Source of the DNA: an uncultured Desulfomonile sp.
Lineage (GTDB): Bacteria > Desulfobacterota > Desulfomonilia > Desulfomonilales > Desulfomonilaceae
Assembly (NCBI GenBank): GCA_937915285.1
Contig: CALDNG010000218.1
Location: forward strand, 1-8,733
DNA: 8,733 nucleotides
Direction: 5' to 3'
The notes below the pieces were generated by a model that saw nothing but the letters and a program-made list of their open reading frames with translations, did no database searches and was not told the DNA's origin. This document shows positions 1 to 6,841 of the stretch, piece by piece. Numbering within the stretch: position 1 is the first letter of the stretch; every line of letters begins with the position of its first letter. The position numbers were made by a program, and so were the translations under genes.

Positions 1-1451
1 GTACATCTCGAACTCTTGAACGAAATGTCGAATCCTAGGCGCTCCGAAAAAATTTTGATTTTAAGCAAATCAGTACCTGAACCGCCGGCATTGAAACCGT
101 ACGGACGGCCTGAGCTGTAAAGGTCCGTTTCCTGTATGGGATAAAACCCTTCAAACAGGTTGGGCTGATCATCGAGAGGTATACCAACACCGTAGTCTTT
201 AACCGTAATTCTGCATCCGTCAGCGCTCATGTCAGCCCGAACATCTATTCTTCCAGAATCAGGAGTATTCTCCACAGCGTTTCTCAGAAGTCCCCTCACA
301 ACTGATTTTAGAATTTGGGAAGGAACTCTGATTACTATTGGTTCCGAGATGTCAAACCTGATGTCGACATCCCTATCCTGCTTCATTCTGTTGACATGGA
401 ATTTTTCCTCATCTAACAAATCCTGCAGGTTCGTGAATTCTGTATCAGCCTCTTTTGATGGGAAAAGGCTTAGTATCCTTTGTTTGATGGCATTCAAGGC
501 TCCAGCAAATTCCGGCCTTTCAGTCTCCTCTATTTCAAGAAAATCCTCGAGGTAATCCAGGAAAGAAACTATTGCGCCCTTCTCCTTATAGCCTTTACCT
601 TCGACTATGTGGACAACCTGCTTTTCAATGGTCTTAAGACGGTCCAGGTTTCGGCTAATCCTTTGGAGTGGAAACTGGTTCGGATCAATGTCATGTCTCT
701 CCAGCTTCTTTCTCGTGATCCCCAACGATGCATCAATAATTGCCAGAGGCGTTTTTAGTTCGTGAGACAAGTGATGAAGCATCTTGTCCTTGGCGCGGTT
801 CAGTCGCTGCAATTCTATGTTTGAATTAGCAAGACGTTCGACGTAAGAGGCGTTCTCCAGTGCCAGGGCTACGTTGCTGGACAGGGCCGACAATATTTCC
901 ACATCATCGTCAGTAAACAACCCATGGGTCTTGTTTAATGCGTAAAGCGCTCCAAGGCTTTTGTCGGACGTCTGAAGAGGCGTGCAGACCATGTTCCTGG
1001 TGTGAAATCCTGACTTGTTCTCAACCTCCCTGTAAATCCTTGGGTCATTAGCCGCATCATTGATGAGAGCCGGTTCACCTCTATCGAAGACCCAAGCGCA
1101 TACCCCTCTGTCTCTCGGTATTCTTATTTCCTCTCTAGCTGAAGCCAGAAAACTCTGCTTGTCCTGAACGGTTCGCCAATAAAAATCGTCCCTGTCTTCA
1201 TCATAAAGCAGGACCCCGGCGCCTTCGCAGTCGATCACATGCTGGACTTCGCTCACTATAACACTGAGGAGTTCATCAAGATTGGTTGTGGAAGCCAAAG
1301 CCTTTGATGCGTTGAGGAGCAACAGGAGTTTAGCAGGGTCGAATTTTTGGTCGAGCGCAAGGTTTTGCGATCCCGGGGTTTTATGGGACTCTCTTTCCTC
1401 AAATGATCCGGAAGAGTCTGGATTTTGCGATCTTGTATTTTCGCTTGTCAT
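1..1451 (-). CDS. GAF-domain sensor histidine kinase, C-terminus cut by window edge
   Basis: This frame is open from ATG 1451 to the left edge (483 complete codons) and no stop is reached, so the gene is partial. Residues about 50-200 look like a GAF sensory domain. A HisKA dimerisation helix follows, with the H-box motif SHELKTP and the predicted phospho-acceptor His230. The catalytic domain has an N-box (LLRNAVENTP, Asn391) and a G1 box (DYGVG, Asp419). The G2 region is atypical: NAGGSGTDLL at about 454-463 instead of the usual GxGLGL. His230 and Asn391 are 161 residues apart, which is longer than usual and implies an insert of about 50 residues near 287-340. There are no membrane segments or signal peptide, so it should be a cytosolic kinase sensing a ligand or redox state through GAF. 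A stop codon lies three codons upstream of the ATG; GTG 1454 is the only alternative upstream start. The purine-rich GAGGGG is very close to the ATG. No response regulator is visible, so its partner lies elsewhere or beyond the edge. Confidence 0.9.
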   Translation of the reverse strand, partial: MTSENTRSQNPDSSGSFEERESHKTPGSQNLALDQKFDPAKLLLLLNASKALASTTNLDELLSVIVSEVQHVIDCEGAGVLLYDEDRDDFYWRTVQDKQSFLASAREEIRIPRDRGVCAWVFDRGEPALINDAANDPRIYREVENKSGFHTRNMVCTPLQTSDKSLGALYALNKTHGLFTDDDVEILSALSSNVALALENASYVERLANSNIELQRLNRAKDKMLHHLSHELKTPLAIIDASLGITRKKLERHDIDPNQFPLQRISRNLDRLKTIEKQVVHIVEGKGYKEKGAIVSFLDYLEDFLEIEETERPEFAGALNAIKQRILSLFPSKEADTEFTNLQDLLDEEKFHVNRMKQDRDVDIRFDISEPIVIRVPSQILKSVVRGLLRNAVENTPDSGRIDVRADMSADGCRITVKDYGVGIPLDDQPNLFEGFYPIQETDLYSSGRPYGFNAGGSGTDLLKIKIFSERLGFDISFKSSRC

Positions 1452-1514
1452 CACCCCTCACGAAGGTCGAAAATTATGATCAGGGCAACATTGCGTGGCG
1501 TCAGCGGCAAAAGT

Positions 1515-3470
1515 CTAGTGGGTAACTCGACCTACGGTCAAAAGCCCATTTGCCGGCCGATTAGCCTCCACCTCATCGCAAAACAGTCTGGCTGCATTGG
1601 CTATTCCATAAGCGTTAAGCCCCAGATCATTTAACAACTCGGACCTTGATCCGTGTTCAATGAACAAATCCGGTATTCCCATTCTCAAGGTTCTTATGTT
1701 GGAAAGACCCTCATCAGCAATCAATTCAAGGACTGCGCTCCCGAAACCACCAGCCACCGTTCCTTCTTCTATTGTTATCACTCTTCCACATGATGAGGCT
1801 GTGTCCAGTATCAGTTCCTGATCCAGCGGCTTTACAAACCTTGCGTTTATCACAGCGGCCGATATTCCCTGCTTGGACAGAATCCGGGATGCTGCCAGGG
1901 CCGGCTCAACCATGGAGCCAATAGCTATAAGGCACAAATCCTGTCCCTCTGACAGCAATTGAGCCTTGCCAATCTGAAGCCCCTCTGGAGTGTCTTTCAT
2001 CCTTATTCCAGTACCCTGCGACCTCGGATACCTTATTGCGCATGGCTTTCCACTCTTAATGGCGGTGTATACCATATCGGCAAGCTCGTCTTCATTTGCG
2101 GGAGCCATGATGGTTAGGTTGGGTATGCTTCTGGTGAAGGCGATGTCAAATACGCCGTGGTGCGTAGGACCGTCTTCTCCAACTATTCCAGCTCGATCCA
2201 TGGCAAATACCACCGGCAATCCCTGCATGCATACATCGTGGATCAAATGGTCGTAACCACGCTGAATAAATGTCGAGTAAATAGCCACAACCGGCTTCAA
2301 GCCTTCAAGGGCCAGACCCGCAGCAAAAATCACCCCGTGTTGCTCGGCTATCCCGACATCAAAAAACCTCTTTGGAAAAAGCTTTCCAAAATCTGCTAAA
2401 CCGGTCCCGTATTCCATGGCAGCCGTAACGGCAACGATTCGGGCGTCCTTTTCGGCCATTTTTACCATCGACTGGCCAAACACTGTAGTATAGGAAGGTG
2501 GTCCTGCAGACTCCTGAGTCTGGCCTGATTCAATCTCGAATGGTCCTACACCGTGAAACTTGCACGGATTATCTTCAGCCCGACAATATCCCTTGCCCTT
2601 GCATGTTATTGCGTGGATCAGAATCGGTTTCTTCAAACGTTTAACATTGGTAAAGGTATCGACCAGATGCTTTATCTGATGGCCATCAATAGGCCCGACA
2701 TAATTGAAGCCCAGGTCCTCAAAAAGCCGCCCCGGAGTTATAAAACCTTTTAGGGCATCCTCGAACTGTTTGGCCAGACCATACATCGACCGCCCCATGA
2801 CGCCAGGTATATTTTTCAGCAGATTCTTCAGGTCATCCCTGAACCTGGTGACCAACTGGCCGGTCATTATTCTGCTTAGATACGCCGCCATGGCCCCCAC
2901 ATTGTGGGAAATCGACATTTCATTATCATTAAGAATGATGATCAGGTCTTTTTCTGCAGCCCCTGCCTGGTTGAGGCCTTCATATGAAACACCACAGGTA
3001 AGCGAGCCATCCCCAACGACTGCGATAACCTTGTGATCATTGCCGCTGACACATCTGGCTTGAGCCATTCCAGCCGCTACACTTATTGCATTTCCCGCAT
3101 GACCGGTGTCAAAGAAATCATAATAACTCTCCTGACGCTTCGGAAAACCTGCAATTCCGCCCCTTGTTCTCAAGGTGTGGAACATGTCACGCCGGCCGGT
3201 GAGGATCTTGTATGCATAGGCCTGATGCCCAACGTCAAATACTATTCTGTCCTTCGGAGGGGAAAATACTTTAAGGATGGCCAGAGTCAACTCGACCACG
3301 CCAAGAGACGAAGCCAGGTGACCGCCTCGAACCGAGACTGTTTCAATGATCAGGTCTCGAACCTCCTGAGAGAGAGTTCTTAGTGAGTCCAACGAGAGGT
3401 TCTTCACGTCCTCCGGGCTATCTATTGTCTTAAGAACGGATTCCTGAATATTACATATGTCCTTGTTCAT
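1515..3470 (-). CDS. dxs: 1-deoxy-D-xylulose-5-phosphate synthase
   Basis: Dxs condenses pyruvate and glyceraldehyde 3-phosphate, using thiamine diphosphate, to give 1-deoxy-D-xylulose 5-phosphate, the first step of the MEP isoprenoid pathway; it also feeds thiamine and pyridoxal synthesis. The 651-residue product is full length, slightly longer than the roughly 620-residue E. coli enzyme because of a C-terminal tail. Visible signatures are GGHLASSLG (His51), GHQAY (His82), the thiamine-diphosphate motif starting GDGSLT at 153 with Asn181 closing it, and the pyrimidine-domain motif DVGIAEQH with catalytic Glu376. GEDGPTHHG lies at about 431-439. The C-terminal transketolase domain follows. 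Residue 159 in the GDG motif is Cys where many homologues have Ala or Gly, a mild peculiarity. The ATG at 3470 lies 16 bases after the ispA stop and has only a weak ribosome-binding site, which suggests translational coupling within the operon. Confidence 0.98.
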   Translation of the reverse strand: MNKDICNIQESVLKTIDSPEDVKNLSLDSLRTLSQEVRDLIIETVSVRGGHLASSLGVVELTLAILKVFSPPKDRIVFDVGHQAYAYKILTGRRDMFHTLRTRGGIAGFPKRQESYYDFFDTGHAGNAISVAAGMAQARCVSGNDHKVIAVVGDGSLTCGVSYEGLNQAGAAEKDLIIILNDNEMSISHNVGAMAAYLSRIMTGQLVTRFRDDLKNLLKNIPGVMGRSMYGLAKQFEDALKGFITPGRLFEDLGFNYVGPIDGHQIKHLVDTFTNVKRLKKPILIHAITCKGKGYCRAEDNPCKFHGVGPFEIESGQTQESAGPPSYTTVFGQSMVKMAEKDARIVAVTAAMEYGTGLADFGKLFPKRFFDVGIAEQHGVIFAAGLALEGLKPVVAIYSTFIQRGYDHLIHDVCMQGLPVVFAMDRAGIVGEDGPTHHGVFDIAFTRSIPNLTIMAPANEDELADMVYTAIKSGKPCAIRYPRSQGTGIRMKDTPEGLQIGKAQLLSEGQDLCLIAIGSMVEPALAASRILSKQGISAAVINARFVKPLDQELILDTASSCGRVITIEEGTVAGGFGSAVLELIADEGLSNIRTLRMGIPDLFIEHGSRSELLNDLGLNAYGIANAARLFCDEVEANRPANGLLTVGRVTH

Positions 3471-3486
3471 CTTGTGTCCACACCGG

Positions 3487-4383
3487 TTATTTGGAGCGTT
3501 CTCCCATGTATAACGCCAATAGTTTCAGGTATAACGCCTTGTCTCCAAAGCCTTCAATTAAATCAATCGCCGAACCTATCTCCGAATTCATCAATTGTTT
3601 GGCCCCATCTATTCCGAGAATTGAGGGAAAAGTCGCTTTGCCTCTTTTTTCGTCCTTTCCGACATTCTTACCCAAATCGCTAGATCGGCCCTCATAATCC
3701 AGAACATCGTCCCTTATCTGAAATGCTATTCCAAGCTTTTCACCGAAAAGTCCCAGTAACTCGACTTCTTCTTTGGTCCCACCACCCAAAATCGCCCCTG
3801 ATTTGATAGAGGCGCTTATCAGGCTTGCCGTCTTATTCTTCATTATAAATTCGATCTGCTCTGAATCAACCTTTTTGCCTTCGCTAAGCATATCGACCAC
3901 CTGGCCAGCTATCAATCCAGATGATCCTGAAGCTTTTGCCAGACAGCCTGTCGCCTTTAACAACCTTTCGGTTGGCAGGGTTCTCATTGCCGGACCGGTA
4001 AGCATGATCTCAAATGCGAGGTTTAAAAGAGCGTCCCCGGCCAGAATGGCTACAGCCTCACCAAATACCTTGTGGGCCGTTGGTTTACCCCTACGAAGAT
4101 CATCGTCGTCCATGGCCGGCAAATCATCGTGGATCAATGAATATGTATGTATGCATTCAATCGCAACAGCCAAGGGCATGACCGTCTGTATTGAGCCTCC
4201 CACGATCTCTGATCCAATGATGGCCAGTATCGGTCGAATCCTCTTTCCCCCGGCAAACAGACTGTAGCGGATGGCCTCATGAAGGATGCCGGGTTGTTTT
4301 TGCTCCCCGGGAACCATGACGTCAATGGCGGAGTCTATCAGGATTTTCTTCTCAGCAAGATACGAGGCAAGTTGCTGGTTCAA
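3487..4383 (-). CDS. ispA: Polyprenyl synthetase (farnesyl/geranylgeranyl diphosphate synthase type)
   Basis: This is a trans-isoprenyl diphosphate synthase that joins isopentenyl diphosphate to allylic primers, giving C15 or C20 diphosphates for quinone and undecaprenyl carrier synthesis. The 298-residue length is normal for bacterial IspA. The first aspartate-rich motif is DDLPAMDDDD (Asp86, Asp87, Asp92), followed by LRRGKPTAH. The second is QIRDDVLD (Asp225, Asp226, Asp229). GGKRIRP at 45-51 binds diphosphate, and GKDEKRGKATFPS at 242-254 is the usual lysine-rich segment. Whether the main product is C15 or C20 cannot be settled from the sequence alone. The start is a TTG at 4383, which gives the expected N-terminus (NQQLASYLAEKK). 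The next in-frame ATG is codon 23 and would remove conserved sequence. The start lies 9 bases after the xseB stop, with GGGTGAG overlapping the end of xseB as a distant ribosome-binding site, so coupled translation is likely. Confidence 0.96.
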   Translation of the reverse strand: MNQQLASYLAEKKILIDSAIDVMVPGEQKQPGILHEAIRYSLFAGGKRIRPILAIIGSEIVGGSIQTVMPLAVAIECIHTYSLIHDDLPAMDDDDLRRGKPTAHKVFGEAVAILAGDALLNLAFEIMLTGPAMRTLPTERLLKATGCLAKASGSSGLIAGQVVDMLSEGKKVDSEQIEFIMKNKTASLISASIKSGAILGGGTKEEVELLGLFGEKLGIAFQIRDDVLDYEGRSSDLGKNVGKDEKRGKATFPSILGIDGAKQLMNSEIGSAIDLIEGFGDKALYLKLLALYMGERSK

Positions 4384-4392
4384 CCTGGCGCA

Positions 4393-4659
4393 CTACTCAC
4401 CCTTTGAAAAGGGCGTCCTTTCCATGCTCGACAAAAGTTCCTCCACTCGACCTTCAGCAAGGTTTAACATCGAAAACAAGGACTTTGAAAGCCCAACGCC
4501 CTCCTCAAAAAGAGTCAAACTCTCATCCAGACTCAAACCGCCTGTCTCCATCTTTTCAACAATAGACTTGAGTTTTTCAAAGGTGATGTCGTAACTCTCC
4601 ACCTTCTCAACATTCTCATCAGACTGTTTCTGGTCGCCTTGCGGGATTTTTCGAGCCAT
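4393..4659 (-). CDS. xseB: Exodeoxyribonuclease VII small subunit
   Basis: XseB is the small subunit of exonuclease VII, which with the large subunit XseA degrades single-stranded DNA to short oligonucleotides in the cytoplasm during mismatch repair and recombination. The 88-residue size fits the family (about 70-90). The diagnostic core is ITFEKLKSIVEKMETGGLSL (about 25-44), followed by DESLTLFEEGVGLSK and a helix ending in VEELL. The N-terminal 20 residues are charged and variable (MARKIPQGDQ), as is usual. The ATG at 4659 follows a modest AAGTAGG ribosome-binding site. It heads the tight xseB-ispA-dxs run, an order common in many bacteria. No xseA is present in the window. Confidence 0.95.
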   Translation of the reverse strand: MARKIPQGDQKQSDENVEKVESYDITFEKLKSIVEKMETGGLSLDESLTLFEEGVGLSKSLFSMLNLAEGRVEELLSSMERTPFSKGE

Positions 4660-4689
4660 TTATCGCCTACTTCTCTATTTCACCCGTGA

Positions 4690-5259
4690 TTATTTTTCTT
4701 TGCCTTCTTTGGTTTCTTCGCTGCTTATGAGTTCGCTCAACTCTCTTTTTGCAGCTATCGAGGCAGGATCAACCTTGAGAGCCTTCAGGAAATTGGCTTG
4801 AGCCTGATCCATTCTCATAAAGAATTTCTTGTGGATGAAGCCCTCGAGATAATAACCTTCGGCAAGGTTCTGAGGCAATGAGTCCACAAGTTTCTCCCTC
4901 ACCCGATTCGATAGCTGAACGTCCTCCAGGGCGGTCTTCACGTACTGAGCCGGAAAGTTTTGATGAAGTCGCGCCTTGATTTTTGCCTTGGCTGTTTCGT
5001 GCAGCACATCAGCGTAAAGAGAAGAGCTGATTAGACCGGAACCTTCCAGAATATCCCTGGCCTCATCGAACAAGTCTAGAGATTCCAGGTAATGAGACCG
5101 CTCCGCTAACGACTTACCCGCGCCAAAAAGCCTGGAGGCCTGCACATCGGACGAAACAGCCAACTGGGCTTGAACCGAGTTTTGCGGAGGAACTATTCCC
5201 ACGACTGACAGCAAAAGACCGATCAGGTAAAAGAATTTCAATTTTAAGAAACCTGTCAT
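4690..5259 (-). CDS. Exported TPR-like protein of unknown function
   Basis: I do not recognise a named family. The 189-residue product starts with a typical signal peptide: basic FLKLKF, a hydrophobic stretch LIGLLLSVVGIV, and a likely cleavage after SVQA near residue 31. There is no lipobox cysteine, so it should be soluble in the periplasm. The mature part is helical. One segment at about 45-73 (GAGKSLAERSHYLESLDLFD) and one at about 133-166 (EGYYLEGFIHKKFFMR, then AQANFLKALKVDP) fit the tetratricopeptide pattern, the second better. The C-terminus is highly charged (SSEETKEGKEK). ATG 5259 is chosen over TTG 5262 directly before it; an in-frame TAA upstream excludes longer forms. No Shine-Dalgarno sequence precedes it, only AT-rich DNA. 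It ends 30 bases before xseB and may be the first gene of that operon. A scaffold or assembly role in the envelope is a guess from the TPR-like fold only. Confidence 0.8.
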   Translation of the reverse strand: MTGFLKLKFFYLIGLLLSVVGIVPPQNSVQAQLAVSSDVQASRLFGAGKSLAERSHYLESLDLFDEARDILEGSGLISSSLYADVLHETAKAKIKARLHQNFPAQYVKTALEDVQLSNRVREKLVDSLPQNLAEGYYLEGFIHKKFFMRMDQAQANFLKALKVDPASIAAKRELSELISSEETKEGKEK

Positions 5260-5396
5260 CAATAAAATTACATTTTAACACATCTTCCATAATAAGCTAA
5301 GATTTTACTCAGTCCATGGGCTAATCCCGGAAAGGAGAGCGGGCTTTTTCCAAGATATTATTCTCATGGAACATTTTGGCTGGAGTTGCAGAATAG

Positions 5397-5505
5397 TCAG
5401 ACGCGCCCGTTCGGGTTTCAGGCCGTTGTAGATTAAGGACAACGGATTTTAGAAGTTACAGGGGTGAGCGGTCCTACCGTGAAACCGTGGGCTAACCGCG
5501 TCTGA
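5397..5505. repeat. Nested inverted-repeat element, possible structured RNA
   Basis: The outer arms TCAGACGCG (5397-5405) and CGCGTCTGA (5497-5505) are perfect 9-base complements enclosing about 90 bases. Inside are a small hairpin CCCGTTCGGG (5406-5415), a 7-base-pair hairpin CCGTTGT/ACAACGG (5423-5429 with 5439-5445, 9-base loop), and a possible stem GCGGT/ACCGC (5468-5472 with 5495-5499) that overlaps the outer arm. If transcribed, this would fold as a closed multi-branch RNA. The strand is undecided. On the minus strand it would lie in the leader of the TPR-like gene or be a separate small RNA. A transposable-element remnant is the main alternative, but no flanking target duplication is visible. 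Confidence 0.5.
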
Positions 5506-5517
5506 TCAAATCCGTTG
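5440..5517. repeat. 10-base inverted repeat competing with the internal hairpin
   Basis: CAACGGATTT (5440-5449) is a perfect complement of AAATCCGTTG (5508-5517). The left arm shares its bases with the right side of the hairpin at 5423-5445, so both pairings cannot form together. The right arm lies just outside the outer 9-base stem. This arrangement of three mutually complementary segments is typical of RNA conformational switches, although function is only inferred. Confidence 0.5.
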
Positions 5518-5565
5518 CACTAAAACGTTACTGTGTGAATTGGGTCAGGCATCACTCATAGGGAA

Positions 5566-6642
5566 TCACGGCACAATTTCAAATTCAACTCTGCGACCCA
5601 TTCTGTCTTCGACCGGCCTCAGGGCTCCGGCTGCTGTAGAGCCATGAGGAACGACGCGCATCCTGGAAACCGGGATCGAGTAAACGGTAGAAAGATGCTT
5701 GGCTACAGATTCCGCCCTTTTTCTGGATAAATTAAGATTATATTCGGGTTTTCCCTTGCCATCGGAGAACCCGTGCAGATTGACTCTGGAGGAAGGGTTT
5801 TGGCGCATCATGGCAACCACCGCTTCCATCGCGGCTAGATTCGAGGCGTCCGCAACCGGATCTGCAGATCGCACGGAGAAGCTGTTAAAATCAAAGGTAA
5901 CTGTAGGCTTGGATGCCGGAATGGTTCCCATGGATGGAGACGGAGTGGCAGTAACGCGGCAAGGCTGTACCCAAAACTGTTTCATCCAGGAATGCCAGAC
6001 AGCGGCAGATGATAATTCCCCATACGAATGATAGGTACCCTTGCCTTTCTGGGCTATGCCTCTGAGATAAAAAGCCCCGTCCTGAGAATTGCCGATCTGA
6101 AATGTGTGTATCTCAAGATCAGGATTGTTGGAACAAATCTGCTCAGCAATCTTTATTGGATCAGTCTTGCAGGACTCTATGCCACCACCAACTAGTACTA
6201 TCATCGTCTTTCCTGGCAGTGAAGCCAGTTCATCTCCGGCTGCTCTGAGACCGGCGCCTAACGAACTTGTGCCATAAGAAACAGAGCGTGGAAATGAGTT
6301 CAGAAATCGTTCGGGATCCCACGGCTGAATAGCCAGAATACTCTCGGTATTCTCGCATCCCATGCCCACCTTCAAACCGTAGTGACGCAACCCTATGTTG
6401 AAAAAACCGTCCGCAGTAAGAGGTATAGCCTTCTCAAAAAAATTCATTTGCTTTAAAAGCGCCTGATAGTGATCCTTTTCTCTCATAAACCCCGAAGCGT
6501 CAAACAGAACCAGAATGTTTGGAACCCGCTTGCAGTCGTCAGCGTTGGTTGTAGAGGGAAGCAAAAGGATGATAGCGACCAGGATCGTCGTGAGGCGCGC
6601 CACGAGCCTTGGACTGAATTCAGCTCGACAGTTGGCAAACAT
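5566..6642 (-). CDS. Secreted VWA-OmpA domain protein with degenerate metal site
   Basis: The 358-residue protein has a signal peptide (RLTTILVAIILLLPSTTNA, cleavage near residue 34, then DDCKR). A von Willebrand A domain spans about 41-225, followed by a Thr/Pro/Ser linker (about 231-246) and an OmpA-like peptidoglycan-binding domain (about 247-356). The OmpA part keeps FSDGKGKPEYNLNLSRKRA, with Asp294 and Arg309 at the positions that usually contact peptidoglycan, and ends in RRVEFEI. The VWA metal site is eroded. DASGF at 48-52 replaces DxSxS (the second Ser is Phe52). The later conserved Asp in the usual SDG-type motif is replaced, giving VGGGIESC at 151-158. Cysteines at 37, 96, 158, 170 and 228 could form disulfides. 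It is probably periplasmic and anchored to the cell wall, binding a protein partner. Start 6642 is preferred over an in-frame ATG at 6729 because of the strong AAGGAGG site six bases upstream and because a promoter overlaps the longer version. No partner genes of a known system are adjacent. Confidence 0.88.
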   Translation of the reverse strand: MFANCRAEFSPRLVARLTTILVAIILLLPSTTNADDCKRVPNILVLFDASGFMREKDHYQALLKQMNFFEKAIPLTADGFFNIGLRHYGLKVGMGCENTESILAIQPWDPERFLNSFPRSVSYGTSSLGAGLRAAGDELASLPGKTMIVLVGGGIESCKTDPIKIAEQICSNNPDLEIHTFQIGNSQDGAFYLRGIAQKGKGTYHSYGELSSAAVWHSWMKQFWVQPCRVTATPSPSMGTIPASKPTVTFDFNSFSVRSADPVADASNLAAMEAVVAMMRQNPSSRVNLHGFSDGKGKPEYNLNLSRKRAESVAKHLSTVYSIPVSRMRVVPHGSTAAGALRPVEDRMGRRVEFEIVP

Positions 6643-6648
6643 TAATTT

Positions 6649-6655
6649 CCTCCTT
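6649..6655 (-). promoter_or_regulatory. Strong ribosome-binding site fixing the VWA-OmpA start
   Basis: The minus strand reads AAGGAGG, a full match to the Shine-Dalgarno consensus, six bases before ATG 6642. It decides the start in favour of 6642; the longer in-frame reading from 6729 would put this site inside the coding region and add 29 residues before the signal peptide. Confidence 0.88.
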
Positions 6656-6702
6656 GGATCCGAGGGGCCGCCAAGAACGCCCACCTGCTTGATTCGCTCG
6701 CA

Positions 6703-6729
6703 ATTATCAAAGTCTGTAACCATTGTCAA
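6703..6729 (-). promoter_or_regulatory. Sigma-70 type promoter for the VWA-OmpA gene
   Basis: On the minus strand a perfect -35 TTGACA (6729-6724) is followed after 15 bases by GATAAT (6708-6703), five of six matches to the -10 consensus. The spacer is shorter than the ideal 17. Transcription would start near 6696, giving a leader of about 54 bases before ATG 6642. The DNA upstream is very AT-rich. Confidence 0.6.
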
Positions 6730-6759
6730 GAATTATGCTTAAATATATCTGATATCATT

Positions 6760-6797
6760 CTTTTACATTTAAAGACTTATATCACTTTTACATTTAA
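6760..6797. repeat. 13-base direct repeat in the divergent promoter region
   Basis: CTTTTACATTTAA occurs exactly at 6760-6772 and 6785-6797, a period of 25 bases. Each copy is preceded by ATATCA (with two extra bases in the first), so the similarity extends further. The pair lies about 30-70 bases upstream of the minus-strand -35 box and upstream of the hydrolase promoter, a suitable place for paired regulator sites. Low complexity of the region lowers confidence. Confidence 0.5.
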
Positions 6798-6841
6798 TTT
6801 ATAATGTCCAAATAATTTAGCTCTCTTTCAAACTCTTGCGC

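Larger units (their letters stand above)
5263..5565. other. 300-base non-coding stretch with structured core
   Basis: No credible gene is seen on either strand between the VWA-OmpA stop and the TPR-like gene. The part nearest the TPR-like gene (5263-5320) is AT-rich. The middle (5397-5517) contains several perfect inverted repeats, listed separately. I compared it by eye with tRNA, tmRNA, RNase P, SRP and 6S RNA and with several riboswitches (cobalamin, TPP, SAM, fluoride and c-di-GMP) and found none of their conserved cores. No strong T-run terminator follows the structured part on either strand. Confidence 0.6.

Noticed and set aside
229..4594. Many plus-strand open frames of 60-165 codons within 229-4594
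   Set aside because: They lie antisense to the kinase, dxs, ispA and xseB, which have clear family signatures. Their products show no recognisable motifs.
5326..5349. Terminator-like hairpin on the plus strand (CCCG, 10-base loop, CGGG, then C and five T)
   Set aside because: The stem is only four base pairs, and no plus-strand gene lies upstream that would need it. It may be chance, or a weak block to antisense transcription.
5466..5499. Resemblance to group II intron domain V (GAGC start, GAAA in the loop, matching outer stem)
   Set aside because: The outer stem has a mismatch where domain V should pair, the bulge is not in the right place, and there is no intron-encoded protein or other intron domain in the 300-base gap.
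6643..6729. Longer form of the VWA-OmpA gene starting at ATG 6729
   Set aside because: It would add 29 residues before the signal peptide, overlap a consensus promoter and place a perfect ribosome-binding site inside the coding sequence.
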